Origin: Nocardiopsis metallicus
Lineage (GTDB): Bacteria; Actinomycetota; Actinomycetes; Streptosporangiales; Streptosporangiaceae
NCBI RefSeq assembly: GCF_014201115.1
Contig: NZ_JACHDO010000001.1
Location: 4,278,001-4,342,000, forward strand
DNA length: 64,000 nt
Reading direction: 5' to 3'
Part shown: piece by piece, positions 14,607 through 23,927 of the stretch
Position numbering within the stretch: position 1 is the first letter of the stretch
Layout: each line of letters opens with the position of its first letter
Translations under genes and position numbers: made by a program
The notes under the pieces: model-generated
Database searches by the model: none
What the model was told of the DNA's origin: nothing
Seen by the model: the letters and a program-made list of their open reading frames with translations, nothing else

Positions 14607-16199
14607 GTGGCCGTCGAGGAGTACGTGATCGCCACGCTGGTCGTGGTGGTGGCGGTCATCGTGGGGCAGCTGGTCGCCGGGCGGATCCGGATACCCGGCG
14701 CGGTGGTCCTGGTGATGCTGGGCATGCTCCTGGGGGTGGTTCCGTGGATGCACTCGCTGTCCATCGCCCCCGAGGTCATCCTGCTGGTGTTCCTGCCGCC
14801 GCTGATCTACAACGCGGCGTTCTTCTCCTCCCCCAAGGACATGCGCGACCTCGCGCGGCCGATCATCGTGATGTCGGTGGGGATGACCCTGGCGACGGCG
14901 TTCGGGCTGGCCGCGATCATCCACCTGTTGCTGCCGGACGCGGGTTGGCCCGCGGCGATCGCCCTGGGCGCGGCGATCGCGCCGACGGACGCGGTGGCGG
15001 CCTCGGCGATCCTCAAGCGGGCGGGCACCCCGCGCCGGGTGCTCACCATCCTGGAGGGCGAGTCCCTGATCAACGACGGGGTCGCGCTCACGCTGTTCAG
15101 TCTGGCGATCACCGCGATGCTGCACCCGCTGACCCCGGCGGACGCCGCCTGGGAGCTGGGCAGGGTGGTGGTGGGCGGGCTGGTCTACGGCGCCGTCGTG
15201 GCCGTGGTGATCGCCTGGGCGCGCAGCCGGATGCCAGACGCGTCGTTGCAACTGATGACGGTGCTGATCACCCCGTTCGTGGCCTACATCCCCGCGGAGA
15301 TGGCGGGGTTCTCCGGGGTGCTGGCCGCGGTGGTGGCCGGTTTCTACCTGGGCACCCGCGGCGAGGGGCTGCTGCCGCCCCGGGTCCGGGTGAGCGGTAA
15401 GACCATCTGGACCACGCTGGTGAGCCTTCTGGAGGCGATGCTGTTCGTGCTCCTGGGCCTGCAGCTGGACGCCGTGGTGCGGTCCGTACAGGAGGACTAC
15501 GCCTTCGTGCACCTGGTGCTGGTGGCGCTGGCCGTGACCGCCACCGCGATCGTGTTGCGGATGGTGCTCATGCTGTTCGTGGTTCCGGTGCAGCGGTACC
15601 TGCCGGGGTCGCGGCTGGACGTGTCGGCGTTCAGGGAGCGCGTGGCGATCGGGTGGAGCGGGATGCGCGGGGCGGTGTCCCTGGCGATCGCGCTGTCCCT
15701 GCCCGCGACGCTGGGCGGGGAGGAGTTCACCGACCGGGGCGCACTGATCTTCGTGGCGGGGGCGGTGGTGATGGGCACCCTGGTCGGCCAGGGCACCTCG
15801 CTGCCGTGGCTGCTGCGCAGGCTGGGGCTGTCCGACGAGGGCACCCGGCAGCAGGAGTTCCTGCGGGCCGAGTACGAGATGGACTGCGCCGCCGTGCGCA
15901 AGGTGGACGAGATGCTCACCGGGGGCGACGTGGACGGGAAGACCGCGGACGCCGTGCGCGAGCGGTACGCGAAGCGGATCTCTCACGTGAAGGGGCTGCT
16001 GGACGCGGAGGAGCCGGACCTTGGCGAGGCCAAGGAGGCCGTGCGGAACCGCAAGGCACTGTTGGACCAGGTCACCCAGGCCCGCCGAGACGCGCTCATG
16101 GCGCTGTACCGCTCGGGGGAGATCGACTACGACGTGTTCACAAGACTGACCCTGGACATGGACATCCGGGACAGCGGAAGCGGTCAGTACGGGGCCTGA
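14607..16199 (+). CDS. CPA1-family Na+/H+ antiporter
   Basis: A 530-residue membrane protein with about twelve transmembrane segments and a hydrophilic C-terminal tail (from about residue 410, many E/K/R). Signature residues are LVFLPPLIYNAAF, the ion-binding IAPTDAVAASAIL (unwound TM with D), ILEGESLINDGVAL and RVAIGWSGMRGAVSLAIAL. It exchanges cytoplasmic Na+ (or K+) for H+ in pH and salt homeostasis. The GTG start has GAGGGGG a few bases upstream. Monocistronic. Confidence 0.92.
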   Translation: MAVEEYVIATLVVVVAVIVGQLVAGRIRIPGAVVLVMLGMLLGVVPWMHSLSIAPEVILLVFLPPLIYNAAFFSSPKDMRDLARPIIVMSVGMTLATAFGLAAIIHLLLPDAGWPAAIALGAAIAPTDAVAASAILKRAGTPRRVLTILEGESLINDGVALTLFSLAITAMLHPLTPADAAWELGRVVVGGLVYGAVVAVVIAWARSRMPDASLQLMTVLITPFVAYIPAEMAGFSGVLAAVVAGFYLGTRGEGLLPPRVRVSGKTIWTTLVSLLEAMLFVLLGLQLDAVVRSVQEDYAFVHLVLVALAVTATAIVLRMVLMLFVVPVQRYLPGSRLDVSAFRERVAIGWSGMRGAVSLAIALSLPATLGGEEFTDRGALIFVAGAVVMGTLVGQGTSLPWLLRRLGLSDEGTRQQEFLRAEYEMDCAAVRKVDEMLTGGDVDGKTADAVRERYAKRISHVKGLLDAEEPDLGEAKEAVRNRKALLDQVTQARRDALMALYRSGEIDYDVFTRLTLDMDIRDSGSGQYGA

Positions 16200-16279
16200 A
16201 TTGGGCCTGAGTTCTTGATGGGTCTCAGTTCCTATTGAAACCAAACCCCCAAGAAAACTACAAACTTTCTTAACCGTTT

Positions 16280-16299
16280 CCGTTGACGGGCATCAACGG
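16280..16299. promoter_or_regulatory. Candidate chitinase operator, CCGTTGA-N6-TCAACGG
   Basis: A perfect 7-bp inverted repeat in the A/T-richer 179-base leader of the first chitinase. It contains TTGACG (possible -35), so a repressor bound here could block transcription. It does not match the 12-bp direct repeats I recall from Streptomyces chitinase promoters. Confidence 0.4.
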
Positions 16300-16378
16300 C
16301 AACTCTAAGGTTTCCTAACAATTACTGCGTCGCAGATCACACCCTTCGTCACCCCCGCTCGACGAAAGGAGCACCCCC

Positions 16379-17623
16379 ATGCTCAACACCCGCAGAACCA
16401 GGCTCGCCCTTCTCGGCGGCCTCGCCGCGACGGCCACAGCGCTCGTCACCGCATGCGGCTCCCTGGTTTCCGGACCCACCCAGGTAGAAACCGTGTCCGA
16501 CACCGCCCAGACCCAGCAGACCCACCAGTGGCTCACCGGCTACTGGCACAACTTCGACAACGGCTCCACCGTGATGCCGCTCTCGGAGATCCCCAGCGAG
16601 TACAACCTGGTGGCGATCGCCTTCGCCGACAACCACCCCACCCTCGACGGCGGCATCACGTTCAACCTGGCCAGCAGCGAGCTGAACGGGTACACCGACG
16701 CCCAGTTCCGCGACGACGTCGCCGCCATCCAGGCCGAGGGCCGCAAGGTGATCATCTCGGTGGGCGGCGAGATCGGCAACGTCGACGTCACCAACCCCAC
16801 CCAGGCGCAGAACTTCGCCGACACCACCTACGAGCTCATGCAGGACTACGGGTTCGACGGGGTGGACATCGACCTCGAGCACGGCATCAACGCCGAGCAC
16901 CTGACCAACGCCCTGCGCGACCTCAGCGACCGGGCCGGTTCGGACCTGATCATCGCGATGGCCCCGCAGACCATCGACTTCCAGAGCCCCAGCGCCGGGT
17001 ACTACCAGCTGGCCCAGAACATCTCCGACATCCTCACCATCGTGAACATGCAGTACTACAACTCCGGCTCCATGCTGGGTTGTGACGGCAGCGTGTACAG
17101 CCAGGGCACGAGCGACTTCGTCGCCGCCCAGGCCTGTATCCAGCTGGAGATGGGCCTGGAGCCGAGCCAGGTCGGTCTGGGCCTGCCCGCCGTGCCCTCC
17201 GCCGCCGGTGGCGGCCACATGCCCCCGAGCGACATCATCGCCGCCCTGGACTGCCTGGAGGCCGGGACCAGCTGCGGCTCCTTCTCCCCCGACACCCCGT
17301 ACGGACCCATCGGCGGCGTGATGACCTGGTCCATCAACTGGGACGCCACCAACGGCTACGACTTCGCCAACACCATCTCCGACCGCCTGGCCAGCGGCCC
17401 CGGCACGGCCCCCTCCCCCACGCCCAGCCCCACTCCCACCCCCTCCCCCAGCCCGACCGACCCCGACTGCGACGCCGCCGCTTGGAACGCCGGCAGCGTG
17501 TACACGCAGGGCGACTCCGTCTCCCACGGCGGCTCGGTCTACACCGCGCGCTGGTGGACCCAGGGCGAAGAGCCCGGCACCACCGGCGAATGGGGTGTCT
17601 GGGACCGCGTCGGCAGCTGCTGA
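16379..17623 (+). CDS. GH18 chitinase with C-terminal CBM5/12, predicted lipoprotein or secreted
   Basis: A 414-residue enzyme that hydrolyses beta-1,4-GlcNAc bonds of chitin by substrate-assisted catalysis. The signal region is MLNTRRTRLALLGG with a lipobox-like LVTAC at residue 26, so the mature enzyme may be lipid-anchored. The GH18 barrel spans about 50-340 with VIISVGGEIGN and the catalytic DGVDIDLE (residues 160-167, acid E167). A Pro/Thr/Ser linker near 345-360 leads to a CBM5/12 chitin-binding module (WNAGSVYTQGDSVSHGGS, ARWWTQGEEPGTTGEWGVW). AAGGAG lies seven bases before ATG. The module is nearly identical to that of the next gene. Confidence 0.93.
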   Translation: MLNTRRTRLALLGGLAATATALVTACGSLVSGPTQVETVSDTAQTQQTHQWLTGYWHNFDNGSTVMPLSEIPSEYNLVAIAFADNHPTLDGGITFNLASSELNGYTDAQFRDDVAAIQAEGRKVIISVGGEIGNVDVTNPTQAQNFADTTYELMQDYGFDGVDIDLEHGINAEHLTNALRDLSDRAGSDLIIAMAPQTIDFQSPSAGYYQLAQNISDILTIVNMQYYNSGSMLGCDGSVYSQGTSDFVAAQACIQLEMGLEPSQVGLGLPAVPSAAGGGHMPPSDIIAALDCLEAGTSCGSFSPDTPYGPIGGVMTWSINWDATNGYDFANTISDRLASGPGTAPSPTPSPTPTPSPSPTDPDCDAAAWNAGSVYTQGDSVSHGGSVYTARWWTQGEEPGTTGEWGVWDRVGSC

Positions 17624-17663
17624 CGCCGCTCCACCACCTGAGCCGCTCCCGCCCGCGGCCACC

Positions 17664-17708
17664 GGGGACCGCCCCCTCACGCACACACCTGCGGGGGGGG
17701 CGGTCCCC
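17664..17708 (+). terminator. Terminator between the two chitinase genes
   Basis: A 13-bp stem (GGGGACCGCCCCC with its complement) and a 19-base loop, 40 bases after the first chitinase stop. It indicates that the two chitinase genes are separate transcription units. Confidence 0.65.
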
Positions 17709-17845
17709 GCCCCAGCGGTCACCCTCCTCTCGCACGCCCGCTGTCGTTCCCCACCTGACTGATCCCCCACCGGTGCCCCAGAGCCCTGTCTCCCCGGACC
17801 GGGACAGGTACCCCGGCACGCCAAGCAGAACAGAGGGAATCCCCC

Positions 17846-20182
17846 ATGACAGTCAATCCGTCCAGCCGATGGGCACGCGCCCTGGCAGCAGCCGCGGGCC
17901 TGGGTACCGCGGCGAGCCTGCTGTTCGCGCCCCCGGCCGCCGCGGCTCCCCAGGAACCGGCCCCGCCCTCCGCCTCGTCCGACCACGCTGACTGCCGTCC
18001 CGACGGCCTCTATCCGACGCCCGGTCTGGACGTCCCCTACTGCGACGTCTACGACTCCGACGGGCGCGAGATCCTGCCCAACGGCCTCGACCGCAGGGTG
18101 ATCGGCTACTTCACCAGCTGGCGCAACGGGGCCAACGACCAGCCCAGCTACCTGGTCGACGACATCCCCTGGGACAAGATCTCCCACATCAACTACGCGT
18201 TCGGGCACGTGAACTCCGACAACGAGCTCTCAGTCGGACCCGACACCCCCGACAACCCCGCCACCGGCATGACCTGGGACCGGCCCGGTCTCGAACCCGA
18301 CCCCGAGTTCGACTACGACGGACACTTCAACCTGCTGAACAAGTTCAAGAAGGACAACCCCGGGGTCCGGACCCTGGTCGCCGTGGGCGGCTGGGCCGAG
18401 ACCGGCGGGTTCTTCGGGCCCGACGGAGAGCGGGTGGACAGCGGCGGCTTCTACTCGATGACCACCACCGAGACCGGTGTGAACCACGCCGGGATCGAGA
18501 CCTTCGCCGACTCCGCGGTGGAGTTCGTACGCGAGTACGGGTTCGACGGCCTGGACATCGACTACGAGTACGCGACCTCGATGCAGGGAGCGGGCAGCCC
18601 GGACGACTACTGGATCTCCGACGCCCGGCGCGGCCTGCTCTGGGAGGGCTACGAGGAGCTGATGCGCGTCCTGCGCGAGAAGCTCGACGAGGCCGCCGTG
18701 GCGGACGGCACCTACTACCAGCTGACCGTGGCGGCTCCCTCGTCCGGCTGGCTGCTGCGCGGCCAGGAGGTGCACCAGGTCGTCCAGTACCTGGACTTCG
18801 TCAACATGATGACCTACGACCTGCACGGCACCTGGAACCACTTCGTGGGCCACAACGGCGCGCTCTTCGACAGCGGCCAGGACCCCGAGCTGAGGGACGT
18901 CTACAACGCCTTCGACGGCATCGGCTACCTGAACGCCGACTGGGCCCACCACTACTTCCGAGGCGCCATGCAGGCGGGCCGGATCAACCTGGGCGTGCCC
19001 TTCTACACCCGCGGCTGGCAGGACGTGCAGGGCGGGGAGAACGGCCTGTGGGGCACCTCGGCCCTGCCCGACCAGACCCAGTGCCAACCGGGGACCGGCA
19101 TCAACGACCCCTGCGGCCACGGCGCCGGGGGCATCGACAACCTGTGGTTCGACAGCGACCCGATCACCGGCGACGCGATCGAGGCCGGTGTCAACCCGAT
19201 CTGGCACGTCCTCAACCTGGAGAACGGGGTCGTCGGAGACTACGTCGAGGACTACGGGGTGGACACCGAGCTGGTGGGCACCTACGAACGCCACTGGGAC
19301 GACGTGACCAAGAACGAGTGGTGGTGGAACCCGCAGACCCGCACGTTCCTGTCGGGTGACGCCGACCAGACCATCAGCGCCAAGGCCGACTACGTCGCCG
19401 ACACCGGACTGGGCGGCGTGATGATCTGGGAGATGGCGGGCGACTACTCCTACGACGCCGACGCCGAGCAGTACTTCATGGGTGACACGCTCATCACGTC
19501 CCTGCACCAGACGCTGAGCAACGCGGGCCCCTACGGCGCGGTCAAGGCCGAGACACCCGCCCCGGAACAGGTCCTGGACGTGGACGTGGAGTTCGGCGGC
19601 TTCGCGCTGGGCGACAACAACTACCCGATCACGCCGGAGGTGACCATCACCAACAACTCCGCCACCGACATCCCCGGCGGCTCGAAGATCACCTTCGACT
19701 ACGGCACCTCGGCCCCCGGGTCCATGGGCGACCAGTCCGGCATGGGACTGGCCCACGTACACAGGGGACATACCCGGGACAACAACGTCGGCGGCCTGGA
19801 CGGCGACTTCCACCGGGTGGAACTGACCGTGCCCGGATGGCAGAGCATCCCGGCCGGGGGCTCGCTGGACTTCACCATCAACTACCAGCTCCCGATCTCC
19901 CAGCCGTCGAACTTCCGCATCGAGGTGGGCGGCGTCGAGTACGCCCTCACCTACGACCACCCCCGCGAGGGCGAGCTGGTGGAGGGCCCCGGCGACGGGG
20001 ACGACAACGGCGGCGGGCCCAGCGAGTGCGACGCGCCGTCCTGGAGTTCCGGCACGGTGTACAACACCGGCGACGAGGTGACGCACGACGGGAGCGAGTA
20101 CCGCGCCCGCTGGTGGACCCAGGGCGAGGAGCCGGGCACCACGGGTGAGTGGGGGGTCTGGGAACACCTGGGCACCTGCTGA
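17846..20182 (+). CDS. Secreted multidomain GH18 chitinase with CBM5/12
   Basis: A 778-residue exochitinase-like protein (ChiC/ChiA type). A Sec signal peptide ends near AAAAP at residue 34. The GH18 barrel has RVIGYFTSWRNG, TLVAVGGWAETGGF, catalytic DGLDIDYE (residues 234-241, acid E241) and MMTYDLHGTWNH; an insertion domain (CQPGTGINDPCGHGAGG) follows, and GGVMIWEMAGDY closes the barrel. Residues about 575-700 form a beta-sandwich chitinase C-terminal domain, then an Asp/Gly linker and CBM5/12. A weak AGAGGGAA ribosome site precedes ATG. It acts extracellularly on chitin chains, complementing the smaller upstream enzyme. Confidence 0.94.
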   Translation: MTVNPSSRWARALAAAAGLGTAASLLFAPPAAAAPQEPAPPSASSDHADCRPDGLYPTPGLDVPYCDVYDSDGREILPNGLDRRVIGYFTSWRNGANDQPSYLVDDIPWDKISHINYAFGHVNSDNELSVGPDTPDNPATGMTWDRPGLEPDPEFDYDGHFNLLNKFKKDNPGVRTLVAVGGWAETGGFFGPDGERVDSGGFYSMTTTETGVNHAGIETFADSAVEFVREYGFDGLDIDYEYATSMQGAGSPDDYWISDARRGLLWEGYEELMRVLREKLDEAAVADGTYYQLTVAAPSSGWLLRGQEVHQVVQYLDFVNMMTYDLHGTWNHFVGHNGALFDSGQDPELRDVYNAFDGIGYLNADWAHHYFRGAMQAGRINLGVPFYTRGWQDVQGGENGLWGTSALPDQTQCQPGTGINDPCGHGAGGIDNLWFDSDPITGDAIEAGVNPIWHVLNLENGVVGDYVEDYGVDTELVGTYERHWDDVTKNEWWWNPQTRTFLSGDADQTISAKADYVADTGLGGVMIWEMAGDYSYDADAEQYFMGDTLITSLHQTLSNAGPYGAVKAETPAPEQVLDVDVEFGGFALGDNNYPITPEVTITNNSATDIPGGSKITFDYGTSAPGSMGDQSGMGLAHVHRGHTRDNNVGGLDGDFHRVELTVPGWQSIPAGGSLDFTINYQLPISQPSNFRIEVGGVEYALTYDHPREGELVEGPGDGDDNGGGPSECDAPSWSSGTVYNTGDEVTHDGSEYRARWWTQGEEPGTTGEWGVWEHLGTC

Positions 20183-20250
20183 CCCGGACACCCGCTGACC
20201 CGGGCGGTCCGGCGCATCCGGCCCCTCCCTGACGGGCCGCCCACCGACCA

Positions 20251-20283
20251 GGGGAGGGACGCCGTCCCCCGGCGTCCCTCCCC
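20251..20283. terminator. Bidirectional terminator between chitinase and fbiC
   Basis: Perfect 13-bp stem (GGGGAGGGACGCC with its complement) and 7-base loop between the convergent genes ending at 20182 and 20300. Confidence 0.8.
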
Positions 20284-20299
20284 TGCCGTTCGTCCCGGG

Positions 20300-22927
20300 T
20301 CAGACCACCGGGAGGTTGGGGCGCAGGATGCTGGGGGCCACCCCGTCGCTGGCCTCGGCGACCCGCTGGCGTTCGGCGGGGACCGGGCCGTAGGTGGTGG
20401 TGCGCTGGCGGACCGGGCGGCCCGTGGGTTCGACGAGGGCCTTGATGTCGCTGATCGTCTTGTACGAACCCTGCCCGGAGCCGGCCATGCGGCTGATGGT
20501 CTCCTCCATGAGGGTCCCGCCGACGTCGTTGACGCCGCCGTCGAGGAGCTGGCGGAAGGTGTCCTCGTGCAGCTTCACCCAGGAGCCCTGGATGTTGTCG
20601 ATGTGGCCGTGCAGCAGCAGCCGGGCCAGGGCGTGCACCGCGCGGTTCTCGCGGACGGTGGGGCCCGTGCGGGCCAGGCCCGCGAGGTAGATCGGCGCGT
20701 TGGTGTGCACGAACGGCAGCAGCACGAACTCGGTGAAGCCGCGCTTGCCGTTGCGCTCCACGGCACGTTCCTGGAGGGACCGCAGCAGTTTGATGTGCGC
20801 CACCCAGTGGTGCGGGGAGTCCACGTGGCCGTACATCATCGTGGACGTGGTGGGAATCCCCAGGTCGTGGGCGCTGGTGATGACCTCGATCCACTCGCTG
20901 GCGGGCAGTTTGCCCTTGGTGAGGATCCAGCGGACCTCGTCGTCGAGGATCTCCGCGGCGGTGCCCGGGATCGAGCCGAGCCCTGACTCGCGGGCGCGGG
21001 TCAGCCACTCGCGTACCGGCAGGTTGGTACGGGCGGCCCCGTTCACCACCTCCATCGGGCTGAAGGCGTGCACGTGCATGTCCGGGACGCGGTCGCGGAC
21101 CGCGGCGGCGATGTCGAAGTAGGCGGTGCCCGGCAGGTCCGGGTGGATTCCGCCCTGCATGCACACCTCGGTGGCCCCCGCCTTCCACGCCTCCTCGGCG
21201 CGGTCGGCGACCTGGTCCAGGGAGAGCGTGTAGGCGTCGGCGTCGGTGCGCCGCTGCGCGAAGGCGCAGAACCGGCAGCCGGTGTAACAGACGTTGGTGA
21301 AGTTGATGTTCCTGGTCACCACATAGGTGACGTCGTCGCCGACGGTGTCGCGGCGGACCCGGTCGGCCAGGCCGGTGAGCGCCTCCAGGGCGTCCCCGTC
21401 GGCGTGCAGCAGGGCCAGGGCCTCGGAGTCGCTGAGCCCCGCCGGGTCGCGTTCGGCGCTGCGCAGGGCCGCGGAGATCTCCGGGTCCAGGCGCCGGGGC
21501 CGCGCGCCCTGGCGGTCCACGCCCGGGGTGAGTTCGTCCCAGTCGCCGTAGACGGCGTCGAAGTCGCCGCGCCGGTCACCGGTGCGGCCCTCGGTGTCGA
21601 TCTCCGTGTGCAGGTCGGTGCGGCCCGAGGAGACCAGGACCGCGTCCGGCTCCTGCCAGGGTCGGCCCACCAGCGGGGCGTCCTCGCGGGCCAGGCCGGT
21701 CTCCGGGTCCGCGATCGCGTCGATGTGCGCGCGCAGCCTCGGGTCCACCCAGGGTTCGCCCGCCCGGATGTACTCCGGGTAGACGGTGAGGCGCTCGCGC
21801 AGCGCGAACCCCTGGGCGGCGGTGCGGGCTGCGAGGTCGTCGATCTGCGGCCAGGGGCGTTCGGGGTTGACGTGGTCGGCGGTGAGCGGGGAGACCCCGC
21901 CCCAGTCGTCGATGCCCGCGCGGATCATCAGCTCGTACTCGTCCACGCCGCCCCGGTCCGCGCCGATGAGGTTGGGCGGGGCCTGGATGTGCGCCTTGGG
22001 GCCCATCACCAGGCGGGTGACGGCGATGGTCGCGGCCATCATGTCGCGCTCGGCGTCGGGCCGGTGCATCATCGCGGTGTCCGGCTTGGCCCGGAAGTTC
22101 TGCACGATGACCTCCTGGATGCCGCCGTAGCGGCGGGAGACCCCGCGCATCGCGAAGATCGACTCCGCGCGGTCGGCGACCGTCTCACCGATCCCGAGCA
22201 GGATGCCGGTGGTGAAGGGGACGCTGGAGCGCCCGGCGTCCTCCATGGCGCGCAGCCGCACCGCGGGGTCCTTGTCGGGGCTGCCGTAGTGCGGCTGGCC
22301 CTTCTCCTCGAAGAGCCGCCGCGAGGTGGTCTCCAGCATCATCCCCATGGACGGGGAGACCGGCTTGAGGCGCTGGAAGTCCGACCAGGTCAGCACCCCG
22401 GGGTTGAGGTGCGGGAGCAGTCCGGTCTCCTCCAGGACCATGATCGACATGGCGCGCACGTACGAGAGGGTGTCGTCGTAGCCGCGCGAGTTCAGCCACT
22501 CGGCGGCCTGCTTCCACCGGTCCTCGGGGCGGTCCCCCAGGGTGATGAGGACTTCCTTGCAGCCCATGCGCGCGCCCTCGCGGGCGATCTCCAGGACCTC
22601 GTCCGGGGACATGAAGGGCGCGTCCAGGCGGCCCGGAACCGTGGCGAAGGTGCAGTAGTGGCAGCGGTCCCGGCACAGGCGGGTCAGCGGCACGAAGACC
22701 TTGCGGCTGTAGGTGATCACCCCCGGCCGCCCGGCCGCCTCCAGGCCCGCGTCCCGGACCCTTCCGGCGTGGCCGAGGAGCTGTTCGAGGTCCTCGCCGC
22801 GGGCGTGCAGCAGTACTTCGGCCTCGGTGACGTCGAGGGTCTTACCGTCCCGCGCCCGGGCCAGCGCCCTGCGCATGGCGGCCGCCGTCGGTGTGGGGAT
22901 GGGGGCAGGGTCTTTCGCACCACTCAT
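20300..22927 (-). CDS. fbiC: FO synthase FbiC (CofG-CofH fusion)
   Basis: An 875-residue radical-SAM fusion that makes the deazaflavin FO from tyrosine and 5-amino-6-ribitylaminouracil. The N-terminal CofG-like half has the cluster motif CRDRCHYC near residue 85; the C-terminal CofH-like half has CYTGCRFC near residue 550. Other markers are LGDRPEDRW, PPNLIGADRGGVDE, ITSAHDLGIPTTSTMMYGHV and the end APSILRPNLPVV. The ATG at 22927 gives the usual length; upstream in-frame sequence is not conserved coding. It provides the FO used by FbiA at 3884, 16 kb away. Confidence 0.95.
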   Translation of the reverse strand: MSGAKDPAPIPTPTAAAMRRALARARDGKTLDVTEAEVLLHARGEDLEQLLGHAGRVRDAGLEAAGRPGVITYSRKVFVPLTRLCRDRCHYCTFATVPGRLDAPFMSPDEVLEIAREGARMGCKEVLITLGDRPEDRWKQAAEWLNSRGYDDTLSYVRAMSIMVLEETGLLPHLNPGVLTWSDFQRLKPVSPSMGMMLETTSRRLFEEKGQPHYGSPDKDPAVRLRAMEDAGRSSVPFTTGILLGIGETVADRAESIFAMRGVSRRYGGIQEVIVQNFRAKPDTAMMHRPDAERDMMAATIAVTRLVMGPKAHIQAPPNLIGADRGGVDEYELMIRAGIDDWGGVSPLTADHVNPERPWPQIDDLAARTAAQGFALRERLTVYPEYIRAGEPWVDPRLRAHIDAIADPETGLAREDAPLVGRPWQEPDAVLVSSGRTDLHTEIDTEGRTGDRRGDFDAVYGDWDELTPGVDRQGARPRRLDPEISAALRSAERDPAGLSDSEALALLHADGDALEALTGLADRVRRDTVGDDVTYVVTRNINFTNVCYTGCRFCAFAQRRTDADAYTLSLDQVADRAEEAWKAGATEVCMQGGIHPDLPGTAYFDIAAAVRDRVPDMHVHAFSPMEVVNGAARTNLPVREWLTRARESGLGSIPGTAAEILDDEVRWILTKGKLPASEWIEVITSAHDLGIPTTSTMMYGHVDSPHHWVAHIKLLRSLQERAVERNGKRGFTEFVLLPFVHTNAPIYLAGLARTGPTVRENRAVHALARLLLHGHIDNIQGSWVKLHEDTFRQLLDGGVNDVGGTLMEETISRMAGSGQGSYKTISDIKALVEPTGRPVRQRTTTYGPVPAERQRVAEASDGVAPSILRPNLPVV

Positions 22928-23233
22928 ACCGGCACACCCTACGCGCCAGCCGTTTCCGGGTGACGACCGCCACCCGGTGGCGGCCTGCAACAAGGAACAC
23001 ACGGCGAAGGCGGAATAGAACGGAAGGGTTCGGCTCATGGGCAGTCCGAAGCGGGCGGAGCCGAAACCTCCCCCGAGATCGATGAGACACCACGTCCACC
23101 ATCCGCCGCCACCGCGAAGCTCGCGAGCTGTGGACAAGCGGAGGGGGCGAGCGCGGGCCCGGTCCGAAGGGAACCTGACCCGTCCGGGTACCAGCTAATG
23201 CCAGGCCCCGGTCTTCGGCGCAGCCACATCTGG

Positions 23234-23785
23234 TCAGCCCGCCTCGGTCAGGTCGACGCGAACCCGATCGGTTTGGGCTGCGTAAGGATCACCGGCGACC
23301 GTGACGTGGTCCGGCCGGAAGTCACGCGGTACCTCGAAGTGCACGGCGACGGTCTCCTCCTCCCCCGCCGCCAACCAGTCCGTGGGTTCCGAGACCCCCA
23401 CACCGAGCGCGGAGATGTAGGAGGTTCCGGCCTCGTCCACCAACTCAGCGTGGTTACCACCGAAGAAGTTCTCCCCCTCTCCCTGATAGGCCACGGAGAA
23501 GCTGACCTCGATCCACTGCTTGCTGGGGTCGGACAGACGGCCGTCCGCCGAAGTCAGGGTGACATCTTCAGTGAAACCCGTGACGGTGACGTCCCAATCA
23601 CCCAGGGGGAAGACCTCGCCAGGCGTGCGCTCCGGCAGTGGCTCGGGGGTGCGCTCCGATTCGGCACTCTCTGATTCCTGGTCGGCCCGGGGTTCGGGGC
23701 CGAGCACGGGATCCGAGGCCGGAGCGGCGCATCCAGTAGCCAGCAGGACGGTCATGGCCACTGAGCCGAGGGGTCTCGGGCGCAT
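23234..23785 (-). CDS. Secreted lipoprotein, unknown function
   Basis: A 183-residue protein starting MRPRPLGSVAMTVLLATGC, a lipoprotein signal with lipobox LATGC. An acidic/Pro spacer (ESESAESERTPEPLPERTPG) follows. The rest is a beta-rich domain (WDVTVTGFTEDVTL, WIEVSFSVAYQGEGENFFGG, VAVHFEVPRDF) resembling DUF4352-type immunoglobulin-like extracellular domains. The ATG at 23785 was chosen because it starts the signal peptide. Divergent from the 23928 gene. Confidence 0.75.
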   Translation of the reverse strand: MRPRPLGSVAMTVLLATGCAAPASDPVLGPEPRADQESESAESERTPEPLPERTPGEVFPLGDWDVTVTGFTEDVTLTSADGRLSDPSKQWIEVSFSVAYQGEGENFFGGNHAELVDEAGTSYISALGVGVSEPTDWLAAGEEETVAVHFEVPRDFRPDHVTVAGDPYAAQTDRVRVDLTEAG

Positions 23786-23927
23786 CTTCTCTGTTCCCTG
23801 TCTGTTTCTTGTCGGGGATCGCAGGACCAGGCCGACAGGAGTTCCGAACTTCGGAATCATGTCACGCCGGGATGGAGCCTGGCCTGTGGACGACCGGAGG
23901 CGGGTGGGTGCGCGGGCCTAGGCTGAG

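Noticed and set aside
16349..18208. Minus-strand open frame of about 620 codons opposite the chitinases
   Set aside because: Low-complexity Val/Gly/Asp composition opposite two certain GH18 genes; a shadow frame.
20251..20283. Riboswitch before fbiC
   Set aside because: The hairpin is downstream of fbiC and the chitinase, in the convergent gap; it is a simple terminator.
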